Assembly: GCA_022432975.1 (NCBI GenBank)
Contig: CM039509.1
Coordinates: 26,748,510-26,812,509, forward strand
Direction: 5' to 3'
DNA: 64,000 bases
Source: Begonia masoniana
Lineage: Eukaryota; Streptophyta; Magnoliopsida; Cucurbitales; Begoniaceae
The first letter of the stretch is position 1; each line of letters starts with the position of its first letter. This document shows positions 37,329 to 48,734 of the stretch, piece after piece. The notes beneath the pieces are model-generated. The model searched no databases. It saw nothing but the letters and a program-made list of their open reading frames with translations, and was not told where the DNA came from. Made by a program: the position numbers and the translations under genes.

Positions 37329-37474
37329 AAAACCGGGTTCTAAAATCGATTCTGCAGACTGCCTTCCAGCACAGATTGCCACCTGAGTACACTCTAGCAA
37401 CTGTAAGTAATTACGTTTTTAAGTAATGTCATTATGTTAAGATGTATTTATGAATATTTGTTAGGGATCTCAAA

Positions 37475-38421
37475 ATGGTAAGAGGACAGCAAAGAGAGGC
37501 TAATGAGGATAGCAATGTCATTGCTCAGTTGACAGAGTTGGTTATGTGCCAATCTCGCCAGATCGAACAGCTGATGGCTGTTAGAGAAGAACAAGCGAAT
37601 TCTAGTACTAACGCAACTCATGATCATGGTGGTGAGCATTTTCACCGACTTCGACCCCCGACATTCAATGGTCGAGTTTCGGATCCTGTTTATGCTGAGG
37701 AATGGATTATGAAGATGGAAGACATGTTCAAGTATGCAAATGTTGAGGAAGGAGACAGGGTAACATATGCCATTTTCCATCTGGAATTGGATGCAAGACA
37801 TTGGTGGGATTCAATCCAGAGCACCGCTAATGCAGGAGCTATGACCTGGGAATTGTTTAAGACTGCCTTCTTTGACAAGTACTTCAATAGGACTGTTCGG
37901 GCCAACAAAAAGAAGGAGTTCATGAGTTTATGTCAGTTTGGCTCTGTGACGGACTACATATGTAAGTTTGAGGCTTTATCCCAGTTTCCACCCAGACTGA
38001 TAGAAGATGATGAGGATCAGATTCACCAATTTGTTCAAGGACTGAAACCAAGTTTGTATATGAGAGTAAAGACTGCTGGAATACATAATGTACCTTATGC
38101 TGAAGTGACAGCTAAGGCTCTAGAACTGGAAGAGGCCGAGATATCGACATATGCGCAGCGCGAATCATCAAGGAAGTTTACTAAAGAGGCTCAGCCGCCG
38201 CCACGTCAGAACAAAGGATGGCAACCACAACAGAACAGGAGACCACAACAACAACAGCAAGGCATAAAGAGACCCTTCAATCCAAATGATGATCAAGGAA
38301 AAGGAAAGCGACCAATGGCCCCTCTATGCCCCACCTGTCAGAAGAACCACCCCGGCGAATGCAAGTTACTTTATGGCTGCTATTTTAATTGTGACAAGGT
38401 TTGACATGTAGTTAGAGACCG
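37475..38421 (+). pseudogene. GypB1 gag
   Basis: ATG at 37475 (MVRGQQREANED). Core motifs LRPPTFNG, AEEWIMKMEDMFKYA, FHLELDARHWWD and FVQGLKPSLY, then a glutamine-rich linker and CPTCQKNHPGEC. The following knuckle is degenerate (CYFNCDKV, and the last Cys is Arg). A TGA at 38402-38404 cuts it where GypB2 reads Gly, so this stop is private to this copy. Confidence 0.95.
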
Positions 38422-38425
38422 CCCT

Positions 38426-39142
38426 ATGCCACCAGACCCCAATCGAGCAAGAATAGCGCCCAGAGTCTTTGCTATGATGGAGGATGTTGAGGCTGTGCAG
38501 CATACGGTCATATCAGGTACAATTATGATCTGTGGTGTTTCTACTTATACACTTATAGACACAGGAGCCACACACTCATTTATAGCAACCCTGTTTGTCT
38601 GTAAGCATAAGTTAGGATACTTATCGACTGATAGGCCATATAGTGTCATGTTACCGTCAGGGAAATCCTTACATTCTGAACAGATAGTGAAGGGTGACAT
38701 TGTGTCCTTAGGAGATAAGAAGTTATATGTAGAGCTGATTGTAATTGACATGAAGGGATATGAAGTTATATTAGGAATGGATTGGTTATCCAGACATTAT
38801 GCCACGATAAGCTGTAAGTCTGGATTAGTTGAGTTTCGACCCCCAAATGGAGACCAGTATACTTTCCAAGCTATCCCAAAAATAAGTAAAATACCGATTA
38901 TATCCTCACTAGAGACTCAACGGTTATTGAAAGATGGTTGTGAGAGTTATCTAGCTAGTGTAATCGATATTCGGGTGAAGAACAAAGTTGAACTTCATGA
39001 TATTCCCATAGTTAAGGAGTTTCCTGAAGTATTTATGGATGACTTGCCCAGATTACCACTTGATAGAGAAGTTGAGTTTGTAATTGATACATATCCGGGC
39101 ATTGCCTGTAACCAAGAACCCTTACCGCATGGCACCAGTTGA
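38426..39142 (+). pseudogene. GypB1 protease
   Basis: Retropepsin-like: LIDTGATHSFIA active site, then VIDMKGYEVILGMDWLSRHY and FPEVFMDDLPRLPLDREVEF. The frame is lost after IDTYPG near 39100. In GypB2 the same region is fused in one open frame with gag. Confidence 0.95.
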
Positions 39143-39848
39143 GCTGAAGGAATTAAAGGTCCAACTGCAGGAATTAGTGGACAAAGGGTTTATACGCTCC
39201 AGTAGTTCTCCATGAGGTGCACCTGTTTTATTTGTTAAGAAGAAAGATGGTTCCCTAAGGATGTGCATAGATTACCGAGAACTGAACAAGTTGACAATTA
39301 AGAATAAGTACCCCTTGCCCTAAATTGACGACTTGTTTGACCAATTACAAGGAGCTAAAGTGTTTTCAAAGATTGACTTGCGTTCGGGGTACTACCAATT
39401 GAAGGTTAAGGAGGGTGATATACCTAAGACAGCCTTCAGGACCCGCTATGGACATTATGAATTCCTTGTAATGTTGTTTGGATTAACCAATGCACCTGCA
39501 GCTTTTATGGATTTGATGAACCGAGTGTTTCGTGATTATTTGGACAAGTTTGTGATTGTATTCATAGATGATATTCTTATATACTCACGGACTTAAGCTG
39601 ACCATGAAAAGCACTTAAGAATAGTTTTGACAACCCTGAAACAGCAACAACTTTATGCCAAGTTGTCTAAGTATGAGTTCTGGTTGGATAAGGTTAACTT
39701 CTTAGGCCATGTCATCTCTGCTAAAGGTATATCAGTAGATCCAACCAAAATCCAGGCAGTTAGGGACTGGCCACAGCCAAGGAATGCCAGTGAAGTCCGC
39801 AGTTTCCTTGGTCTGGCAGGTTATTATAGGAAGTTTATTGAGTGATTT
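39143..39848 (+). pseudogene. GypB1 reverse transcriptase
   Basis: RT split by stops: a TGA in the SSSP-GAPV position near 39213, a TAA near 39322 before IDDLFDQL, a TAA at 39594-39596 after the catalytic FIDDILIYS, and a TGA at 39843-39845 after YYRKFIE. Other conserved blocks are [13 protein letters not shown] and [14 protein letters not shown]. The stops at 39213, 39322 (as TGA) and 39595 are also present in GypB2. Most fit C-to-T or G-to-A transitions. Confidence 0.96.
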
Positions 39849-39851
39849 TCA

Positions 39852-40892
39852 ATGATAGCTAAACCTTTAACAAGTTTGACTAAGAAGGACACCAAGTACT
39901 CTTGGACTGAAGCTTGTGAAGATGCCTTCCAGACACTTAAGCTGAAGTTGACAACAGCCCCACTACTGACTCTCCCAACCGAAGAAGGAAAGTTTAGTGT
40001 TTACTGTGATGCATTCAAAGTTGGACTGGGGTGTGTTTTGATGCAAGAAGGCAAGGTGGTGGCGTATGCCTCCAGGCAGCTGAAGAGTTATGAACAGAAT
40101 TACCCCACTCACGATTTAGAGTTAGCCGCAGTCGTTTTTGCTTTAAAGATTTGGAGACACTATTTGTATGGTCAACAGTGTGAGGTGTTTTCTGACCATA
40201 AAAGCCTGAAGTACCTTTTCACCCAAAAAGAATTAAACATGAGACAAAGACGTTGGTTGGAGTTTGTTAAGGATTATGACTTCGAAATTAAATATCACCC
40301 GGGTAAGGCCAATGCTGTGGCTGATGCATTAAGCAGAATGTCTAAGACAATGCAGCCCGCAGTATCAACCATGTCTGTACCATTATGGAAGGAAGTTCAG
40401 AAGTTCGAGCTGGAAATAGTTCCTGAGTTGTCAACTTTACTTGCTGACTTAACCATTCGACCAACTATTTTGGATAAAATCAAAGAGGCACAACAGAAGG
40501 ATTCAAAGGAGAATAATAGCATGATGAGTAAATTTCAGGATGCCTCCTCTAAATTCAGTCTCTCCAACGATGGTATTTTGAAGTTTAGGAATCGATGGTA
40601 TATTCCAAATGATGAAGAACTACGTAAGTTGATCTTGACTGAGGCTCACTCGTCTCCCTTTTCTGTACATCCTGGTAGCACCAAGATGTATCGGGGCTTG
40701 AAGTTACATTATTGGTGGCCAAATATGAAGAGGGATATTGCCAAGTATGTGGAGTCATGTTTGGTTTGCCAACAGGTTAAGGCAGAGCACCAACGCCCAG
40801 GAGGTACTCTTCAACCCTTACCGATCCCTGAATGGAAGTGGGAAAACATTGCCATGGATTTTGTAGTAGGATTACCAAAGACAATCAAATGA
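39852..40892 (+). pseudogene. GypB1 RNase H and integrase N-terminal part
   Basis: 346 open codons. RT-RNase H linker ([20 protein letters not shown]), RNase H with [13 protein letters not shown] and VADALSRM, then the integrase zinc domain [31 protein letters not shown], and the first core Asp in [14 protein letters not shown] at 40890-40892 ends it. Confidence 0.96.
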
Positions 40893-41888
40893 CATGATAG
40901 TATTTGGGTTGTGGTTGACAGAATGACAAAATTAGCACACTTCATGCCAGTAAGAATGACTTTTATAATGGAACAACTTGCTAACCTGTACATTCAGGAA
41001 ATCATCAGATTGCATGGGATCCCCTTGTCCATTGTCTCCGACCGTGATCCTAGATTTACCTCGAGATTTTGGCAAAGTTTGCAAGGCACGTTAGGAAGAA
41101 AATTGTCCTTCAGTACTGCTTTTCACCCTCAAACCGATGGTCAATCTGAGAGGACCATTCAGATACTAGAAGACATGTTAAGAGCGTGTGTGCTGGATTT
41201 CCAAACATCTTGGAGTCGATATTTACCCTTGGTGGAATTCTCCTACAATAATAGTTACCAGTCCACCATTAGTATGGCACCTTATGAAGCACTTTATGGC
41301 AGAAAGTGCAGATCACCTTTGTACTGGGATGAGGTCGGTGAAGCAAAACTCCTAGGTCCAGAGATTTTGCAACAGATGTCAGACAAGATTACCATTACCA
41401 GGAAAAGAATGATTACTGCACAAAGCCGATAGAAAAGTTATGCAGACCAAAGGAGGAGAGATCTTGAATTTGCTGTTGGAGATGAAGTTTTCTTAAAGAT
41501 TTCACCGTTTAAAGGAGTACTAAGATTTGGAGGGAAACTTAATCCGCGATTCGTTGGACCATTCCCTGTCTTGCAGAGGATCGGCAGCACAGCTTATAGA
41601 CTGCTATTGCCCTTATCATTGGAAAAGGTTCACAATGTTTTTCACGTGTGAATGTTAAGAAAATGCATACGGGATCCTACAGAAGTTGTTAAGTCAGTGG
41701 ATGTCGAAATTGAGCCAACACTAATGTATGAAGAGAAGCCAGTGCAAATTTTGGAATCTGCTGTGAAAACTCTGAGGAATAAGGAAATTCCATTGGTTAA
41801 GGTCTTATGGACAAATCATGGAGTTGAAGAAGCCACATGGGAACGACGGCAAGATATGTTGGACAAATATCCGGAGCTCTTTGTCTGA
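40893..41888 (+). pseudogene. GypB1 integrase core and chromodomain-like C-terminus
   Basis: Core with VSDRDPRFTSRFW (second Asp) and DGQSERTIQILE (Glu). A TAG at 41430-41432 and a TGA near 41649-41651 interrupt it. The end has NPRFVGPF, VHNVFHV, and the chromodomain-like LVKVLWTNHGVEEATWER to YPELFV, with a natural stop at 41886-41888, 28 bp before the purine tract. Confidence 0.96.
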
Positions 41889-41915
41889 TCAATTTTCGGG
41901 GACAAAAATTTTGTT

Positions 41916-41929
41916 TAAGGAGGGGTGGA
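41916..41929 (+). other. GypB1 polypurine tract
   Basis: TTAAGGAGGGGTGGA directly before the 3' LTR start TGTAACACCCG at 41930; the usual primer for plus-strand DNA. Confidence 0.88.
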
Positions 41930-43939
41930 TGTAACACCCGACATTTTCAGCCAGGTGATTTTCTTAACGAAATTAACTATCACCCTTATTTTTTTGGACC
42001 TTTTGATTTAAAATTAATACCAAGATTTGTACCAAATTGTGTGAACTAGGTTGAGTGGCAAAATCGAAATTAGGGTGTGCTGTGATCGATATATAAAGGA
42101 AATGGAAAGCTTTTAAATCTCACCAATACCACTGTAGCCGACACTTTCTCCTTTCAGCGATTTCCCTCTCCCGAGCTCTCGCTCTCTGCCTGCCAGTAAT
42201 CCTTCCTTCGACGATCGAATCCCTTGCCATTTCTCGGATACTCTATGCTCGAGGTATGGATTAGACAATGTAGTTGTCAGTTAGTTGTTAAACTCTGTTT
42301 TTCAGCTTGGTGTTGGAGTTTGGTATCTCCAATGGCCGAGTAGCAATAGCAACATTTATAACCTGGATTTTATAATGTCATTTCCAAATCGATTCTGGAC
42401 ATCTAATATAACCGACCCTGATTAATCGTTAGTTGGACCTAGCTGTTTTGGTTTTGAATTTCTGACTGCACACAGAGAACTAGACTAGGGGATTTGGGAA
42501 TGACTTTAGTTATTAGATTCTAGGATGACTTGTAATTGGAACCTTTAGGGTTTTGTTTTAACTACTGTGATGTGAAATGTTTTAGGTGAAGAAGTTCGAA
42601 GAAGAAGAGTTCAAGTTGCTAAGGAAACCAGGTAAGTGAATGTGTAAGATTCCCGGCCATTAGGGCCCTACATCACAAGGATGCTAGGTAGAAACTGATA
42701 CGATGATTAGAAGTTATTTAAGCTACTGTTTGTTACTTATGTATATATTTGACTTACTGGTATGATTTCCCGTCGGTTGAATGCACTATTCTTTGACTTG
42801 ATGAGTTAGGAATTCTCATGTTCATGCATCACGAACGTTTTATGCATATGATAATGTTTTAAGAGCATGTTTTCCTCATGAACAAGATAAGAATATAAAA
42901 CTTATGCAACGTGAATTAAACGGGGTTGGGGGCGGTTTGGCGTATGTCACTGTCCAAAAGGAAGGACCATGATTACGACCCGCAAGGGACTATGTACACT
43001 CTCACTGTCAACCCCCCTTACCGGCACAAACCTCTCTTAATTCACACAACTCGAACGACGAATATTAACGATGAATATGAACGACGAATATAAATGATGA
43101 ATATGAATGATGAATATGAATGATGAATATGAATGATGAGCATGAATGTTGATTATGAACGATGAATAAGAAAAGATTCATGAGCATTTGTTTTCTTAAA
43201 ACGAGCATTCATGCATACTTGTTAGCATTGTATTCCTTACTAAGCATTAGGCTTATAGTTTAAACCTTATGATGTAGGTGAAGATTTAGCAGGTGAGGAT
43301 TCCAAATTCAGTGATGATGTCTAAATGCTGGTTGCAGGATGGTGCTCAGGGTGGAAGACTGTGGCTGGCAGGCGAATATAACCCATAATTAAGCTCATAA
43401 TGTGTCAGTAAGATTTATGATGAACTAATATTTGAGTAGAATGAGATTATATTTTAACATTGAGTTTCAAAATTGTCTGGTTTAACTACTGAGTCAGGGG
43501 ATGATTTTAAAGATATGAAAAGAGTTACTTTAACTAAGTCTTCCGTATAAGAATTTTTGGATGAGTCTCTGATTTTCATACATATGAGTGTTGAGCCAAT
43601 GTGATTTGAAGCCTGTTAAGAGTTTGCATCCACCGATGGATGTTCCCTATCGGAAGATGTTAAGAGTTTGCATCTACCGATGGATGATTTCTATCGGAAG
43701 ATGTATTAAATGAACACGTGAATTGCACATGTCTTTCGGTAGGTGTAAGGTATTTCAAATACCGGATGATATAAGAGCTATTTTGTCGTCTAGCGATCGG
43801 TAGATGTAAGGTATTTCAAATACCAGATGATGTAAGTGTTGTGTTGTCGTTTAGTGACCGGTAGATGTTTTACCATCGGTCGATGTGAGTCTATGACTCT
43901 ATCGGTAGATGCAGTGTAGGAGATGTTTGCAAAAAAAAA

Positions 43940-44027
<88 letters not shown>

Positions 44028-44116
44028 TAATAATGATCAAGGTGGATGGAGTAAGAACCGATTGATTAAGAGGTTAAGTTATGAATTACGTGGCGACTCC
44101 AACTGGGGCTGTTACA
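41930..44116 (+). repeat. GypB1 3' LTR
   Basis: 2187 bp. About 50 bp longer than the 5' LTR mainly because the (AT)n run (43944-44026) is about 41 repeats. Candidate microexon 42586-42631 with an intact CCAG/GTAAGT donor. 13-bp minisatellite at about 43050-43170. Confidence 0.95.
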
Positions 44117-44121
44117 GAATC

Positions 44122-44760
44122 TGAGTGTGCACACACAAGAATTTTTCTATTGGAGGTACCAAGTGATGAACTATCACCAAGCCATACAACAACTTGAGAA
44201 GCGTGAGGAGCATTGTAAGTTTGTTGATCAAGATTTGTATCAGATTTAATTGAAATTGCACATTGTGCCAAATCTAACATATTGCCCAAACTTCAAAAAA
44301 AGACTGCATATGGATTTCTTTCCATAATGTCCATTAACTTTGAAAGAACACGTGGAGAAAGTCTTTTTGTCAATTGGAGATGATATTGTAATTATATATC
44401 TGTATCATAAAAGTACAACTGCAAATGGGACAAGCTTTCATTTTCAAGAATTATCTGATTAATAAAATGATAGATCTGGCCTTGAACACAGAATGTGTAT
44501 ATTCCTTTATTTCGTTTCGAGAAGTTTTTATCTTCCTTCACACCAAAAGAAGTGAATGCGAAAGTATTATTATAAGTGCAAATATAAGTTCAAAAATGAT
44601 CAGATTCATCGTCATTTTCTGTGAATAAACGATAGAGAACATTTGGTGCAGCATTTGCAAGTAATTGAACTTCTCCAGAAGAACAATAAAATGAGAGAGT
44701 GTCATGTAATAATTTATTTGCCCCACACAAAGAACACGTGCAATAGTTAGAATGTAATTT
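44122..44760 (-). pseudogene. Helitron N-terminal region
   Basis: Minus-strand Helitron-like N-terminal protein sequence: a CSLCGANKLLHDTLSFYC block with SSGEVQL near 44650-44740, NTFAFTSFG and GIYTFCVQGQIYHFIN-type segments (44460-44600, in shifting frames), and NLDQQTYNAPHASQV to KILVCAHSDS (44122-44260). These precede, in normal Helitron order, the block resuming at 35169 and 20098. Stops and frameshifts are frequent. In Helitrons this protein nicks and unwinds DNA for rolling-circle transposition. Confidence 0.85.
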
Positions 44761-45925
44761 GGCACAACTGGTATGTCAAAGATGTCAAAAGTATAAGATA
44801 TTTGACAACTCACATCCGTTGATGTAATAGAGGTTGATCCTAATAAGGTAACAAATTCTCTTGTCATAGTAGAAACACATAACATTTATATAATTATTAA
44901 TAAGACACTTATTATGTAATAATAGAATGATAATAGAAATTATTTTTTAACTATGACAATGTATATTAGGTTTTTTGGTTAGAAAAATTATCAAATAATA
45001 AAAAAGAGAATGAGTTAGACAAGTAATTCATAGGAAGGAAAATTTATGACGATGTGTGTAGCCAACAATTGAGAGGATACTACAAGCGACTAAGTTACAA
45101 TTGGTTCATTAATAATATTTGTATGTTCTAGTTATGAACAGTTAGTGTGAATCGGAGAAATATGAAAGCACAATATCAAATAACAGTAAAAGATATTTTA
45201 GGAACTTTAATAATATTTTTAAAGATTTAGAGAGCGTAATTCATAGAATTGTATAACAAGTATTGTGGCGGGTGCATACACATCATACGTGAAGATACTA
45301 AAATAGCGAATGTAACTGTATAAGTAATATAGGTAAAAGAACATTGTGTACAATATTATTTGAAGAATGAAAAAGGCAAAAACTCCTGTGCTGTTAATGA
45401 CCAAAAACATTAGAAAGCAAACCATTCTCACTGCATTGGGCAGCAATTTTCCAATTTGCATAGAGCTCATGTTGCTTTTGGCAAATTGATGCTTTTTTTG
45501 CACTACCTTGGCATGCATACCACGAAGTAGGATGAGACATGTCATCAATTGAATTTGCAATATATACCATCTAAAATAAGCATTGACCGTCAAAGAGAAG
45601 AGTTGTAAATATGAAGAAGAAATTTTAATTGAAATGAAATTTTTAACAGAACAACAATTCAAAAATGTGATATCTAATCTAGGATAGTTGGTTATCAAAT
45701 ACAAATATCACTTAGTTAGAATATTTTAACAATAGTATTATTGATAATACATATCACAAGTGATTTACAAACATCATAGTATAAAAGTATTTCATGCGCT
45801 AACACAACTAACAAATAAAAAAATCATCACAAGTCGAGAGAAGAACCATATAAGTTGTTCAAAAAATAGGCTAAAAAAAATATATTACAAAAACAAAACA
45901 TCAAAATGGTCATAGAGAAAATCAA
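44761..45925. other. AT-rich, unassigned (Helitron interior)
   Basis: Low-complexity AT-rich sequence with no domain I can assign. Minus-strand ORFs (44538-44885 and 45219-45704) include a WYACQ segment that could be a decayed zinc-binding part of an RPA-like protein, but I cannot support that. Confidence 0.35.
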
Positions 45926-46137
45926 AATGATGTGATGACCCGAATGTGTAGGTATGAGTACAATTACGGGACAAACCTAGGGTTGCGGGGTGGATCTCGG
46001 ACTCGAGTATAGGCAAATCTCGGTTCGTAAAGAGGGGACGTCACAATCCCACATCGCTTGAGGAAGTATGTGGAAATGAAACATATGTAAGGAAACCCTT
46101 CCAAGATAATAAGACGCATTTTGGAGCACAATTGACA

Positions 46138-46220
46138 ACGGATCCCATAAGAACTCCAAAGTTAAAAGTGCTTCGGCGAGAGTAGTACCAGATTGGGTTA
46201 ACGACTGAGAAGTCATTGCC
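46138..46220 (+). other. 5S rRNA-derived domain in TRIM LTR1
   Basis: GGATCCCATAAGAACTCC, GTTAAAAGTGCTTCGG, GAGAGTAGTACCA and GAAGTCATTG follow the 3' two thirds of plant 5S rRNA, including the internal Pol III promoter region (box A and box C). Such domains define Cassandra LTRs. It is not a functional 5S gene. Confidence 0.92.
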
Positions 46221-46587
46221 AGACAAAGCCGTGAGGGAAGGATATTGGGTTACGGCCTAATCCCCCAAGCAGACAATATCATATTGGAAAAAGGGTTCGT
46301 TACAAATGGTATCAGAACCTGTACCCAACCAGAATTGTGTCCAACAAGAACCTTGGGCCCCTGAGGGGGGAGGGGTGATTGTGATGACCCGAATGTGTAG
46401 GTAGGAGAACGACTGCGGGGAAAACCTCGGGTTGCGGGGTGGATCTCAGACTCGAGTATAGGCGAATCTCGGCTCGTTAAGAGGGAGTCGTCACAATCCA
46501 ACATCGCCTGGGGAAGTATGTGGAAATGAAACATATGTAAGGAAACCCTCCCAAGATAATAAGATGCGTTTTGGAGCACAATTGACA

Positions 46588-46670
46588 ACGGATCCCATAA
46601 GAACTCCGAAGTTAAAAGTACTTCGGTGAGAGTAGTACCAAGTTGGGTGACCGACTGGGAAGTCATTGCC
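46588..46670 (+). other. 5S rRNA-derived domain in TRIM LTR2
   Basis: Same as in LTR1, closer to 5S rRNA in the box C part (TTGGGTGACCGACTGGGAAG). Confidence 0.92.
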
Positions 46671-46759
46671 AAACAAAGTCATGAGGGGAGGATATTGGAT
46701 TACAGTCCAATCCCTAGAGCGGACAATATCTTACTGGAAAAAAGGGACGTTACAAATGA

Positions 46760-47999
46760 TCCCAGAGATAACACAAAATAAACAATCAATCCTCATGCTC
46801 GGATAGTCTCTATTAAGGAATGTGGCATAAGATGAACTTGGACTTTCAGTTTTGATAGTCTGTAAGAAATGGGATGGCATCGACACATGAGACTAGAGGC
46901 AATGAAGGATGGACAGTGTCAATTTCTTTAGCAATAGCGAGTACTAAGAAGCGTGAACTTTTGTAGTTCTCAAAGTCTTTTTTGTCAACTTTTAGTTTGA
47001 AGTAGTGGACCACAGTCTCTTTGGCTTCAAATGATGCAACTACCTTTGCCATTACTTCCTACATTTTGCAAAATAGAAATTGATTAAAGTTGCAATATGC
47101 AAGGGTAATTAATAGTTTTTCAAATTACTAAGTCCATTGAATAGAATATCTGTTGAATAGAATAGAGAAGCACAAAGAGATACTCTTATAGAATAAAAAG
47201 AGAGATTAGATATTAGAAGAGGATGAAAAATTGAATACTTTAAATTAAAATACTATGAAATGTTGAGATGGTCAAGTCTGTAGCAATGAGGACAAGATGA
47301 TCATGAATTCTGGAAGAAATTGTCTGGCATTCATTGGATACAAGCTGATCCCACATAGAAAGCTTAATAGAAGACAAATTACAAAAAAAAAAATAAATTA
47401 GGTGACGGTGTTCCAAAAGAGAGAAAAGTTGAGAAAGGGAAAGAAATGAGGCATACTTTGAATCAACAAATAATATTTCTCTAATTACATAGAACGGTAG
47501 ACAAAGATAAGATTAACAAACAAAAGGAACGGAAATGAAATAGTTAAAGACAAAGATGATATAGAAAACTCTTTTCACCAACTAAACGTTAGGTCCCAAT
47601 ATAGGATTGCAATTGAACAAAAGGACTGAAGGTAAATGTTTCTGGGGAAAAACCAATCTCGAAAATAGATACGTCTTTGACAAGTGTATCCCTATTTATG
47701 ACCCATTGATGAGGGTAATCTGCAATCTGAAACTCTAGCCTACTTTCTGCGACCAAAACGCTTGACACATAATAAATTTGTCCTAACTGTAGGGTACATT
47801 GAAAAAGGTCGATATCGGAAGAGAACAAAGTTGCAAGCACTCGCGCTCTGACACACTTCCAATACTAGGAGAAGAAAGTGGGTGGAAAAGTGCAAGAGAA
47901 TAAGGGAGACTTGTGGGGGTGCTCGGGCTTGTTCTAGGAAAAATGGACTTAACATCCCTTGATATGTAATGGATGAACGAGATTGATTGACTAACTTGA
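46760..47999 (-). pseudogene. Helitron segment with RPA-like OB-fold fragment
   Basis: The minus-strand block 47589-47860 (RVLATLFSSDIDLFQ, QLGQIYYVSSVLV, YPHQWVINRDTLVKDV) resembles OB-fold regions of plant RPA70-like proteins, which many plant Helitrons carry. A second block (46846-47052, KVVASFEAKETVVHYF) is unassigned. The rest is AT-rich. GypC interrupts the segment at 48000. Confidence 0.5.
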
Positions 48000-48488
48000 T
48001 GTAATACCCGGTTCTATCAAACCGTTTCTCTATTCCTTTTAAACTAATGGCACAATTTATATGGCAATATTAAATGTAGGGTTAGTGGATGACTAGGCAA
48101 GGGCATAAGGGTAATTAGAAATTCAAAGGTGGATAACGTATTTAAGGAAACTCTTAATGAAGTAGTCGCCACTGTTTATTTCATTTCCTCTCCATTCTCA
48201 GCTCCTCAGCTTAGCAGAGCGCAATAGGAGACCCCATTCGACTTCCTCCAGTGATTTCCTTCGAACTTGGTGAGTTTTGCTTCTATTTCTTGTTACATTG
48301 TATCTATTGTTGGTAGGAGGGATGATAAATGAGGTTTTGAGAAGGCGGTAAGCGAGTGGTGGTTTCGGTTTAAGTTGAAATCGGGAATGCACAATGACTA
48401 GAGTTCCCAAAGCAGTTTCCCTTAGAATTCTAGTGGTTTAGAATGAAGATTAGAGGGAATTTAATGTATGCTCTGTCTATGGTTTTAG

Positions 48489-48539
48489 GTTTGAGTAATA
48501 CCCGAAGTAGCTTGCAACCAAGTTTTTCTAAGAGACCAG
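48489..48539 (+). other. Candidate 51-nt leader microexon, GypC LTR
   Basis: Bounded by GGTTTTAG and GAGACCAG/GTAAGG. Length equals that in GypA although most of its bases differ. Confidence 0.55.
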
Positions 48540-48709
48540 GTAAGGAGAGTTTGCATGTGCCTTTGGGCCTACATCACAAAACAGTAGGATTTGTGTGTGC
48601 ATGAATGAATGTTTCTTTTCAGTTGCCATGCATCATATTTTGAAAGAAAACGAAAATTAATTTACATGAAGTAGCATGGTGAGATGTGAACAGATTGTAA
48701 CAGTATACT

Positions 48710-48734
48710 TTAAGGGAATTAATCCGCCCCTTAA
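48710..48734 (+). other. Hairpin in GypC LTR
   Basis: TTAAGGG stem, 11-nt loop AATTAATCCGC, CCCTTAA stem. Followed by a second weaker hairpin with a TTGATCCACC loop; the pair is repeated near 48800-48895. Confidence 0.8.

Larger units (their letters stand above)
35175..44116 (+). mobile_element. GypB1, complete Tekay/Del-like Ty3/Gypsy element
   Basis: 5' LTR 35175-37312, primer-binding site 37317-37328, gag-pol 37475-41888, purine tract 41916-41929, 3' LTR 41930-44116. GAATC flanks it at 35170-35174 and 44117-44121. All pol domains are in order, with at least nine in-frame stops or frameshifts. It sits in the Helitron 20 bp from GypA, in the opposite orientation. Confidence 0.97.
45931..46754 (+). 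mobile_element. Cassandra-type TRIM retrotransposon
   Basis: A complete miniature element of 824 bp: LTR1 45931-46304, primer-binding site TGGTATCAGAACC (46307-46319), about 75 bp of non-coding internal sequence, purine tract around 46361-46379, LTR2 46380-46754. AATGA flanks it at 45926-45930 and 46755-46759. The LTRs (374 and 375 bp) begin TGTGATGACCC and end GTTACA. It encodes no protein and would depend on enzymes from other elements. ORFs on its minus strand are not genes. Confidence 0.96.

Noticed and set aside
45219..45704. 161-codon minus-strand ORF as a gene
   Set aside because: AT-rich, hydrophobic run without domain signatures; at best Helitron debris.
46138..46670. 5S rRNA genes
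   Set aside because: Only the 3' part of 5S is present, with substitutions, and both copies lie at the same place in the LTRs of a TRIM.
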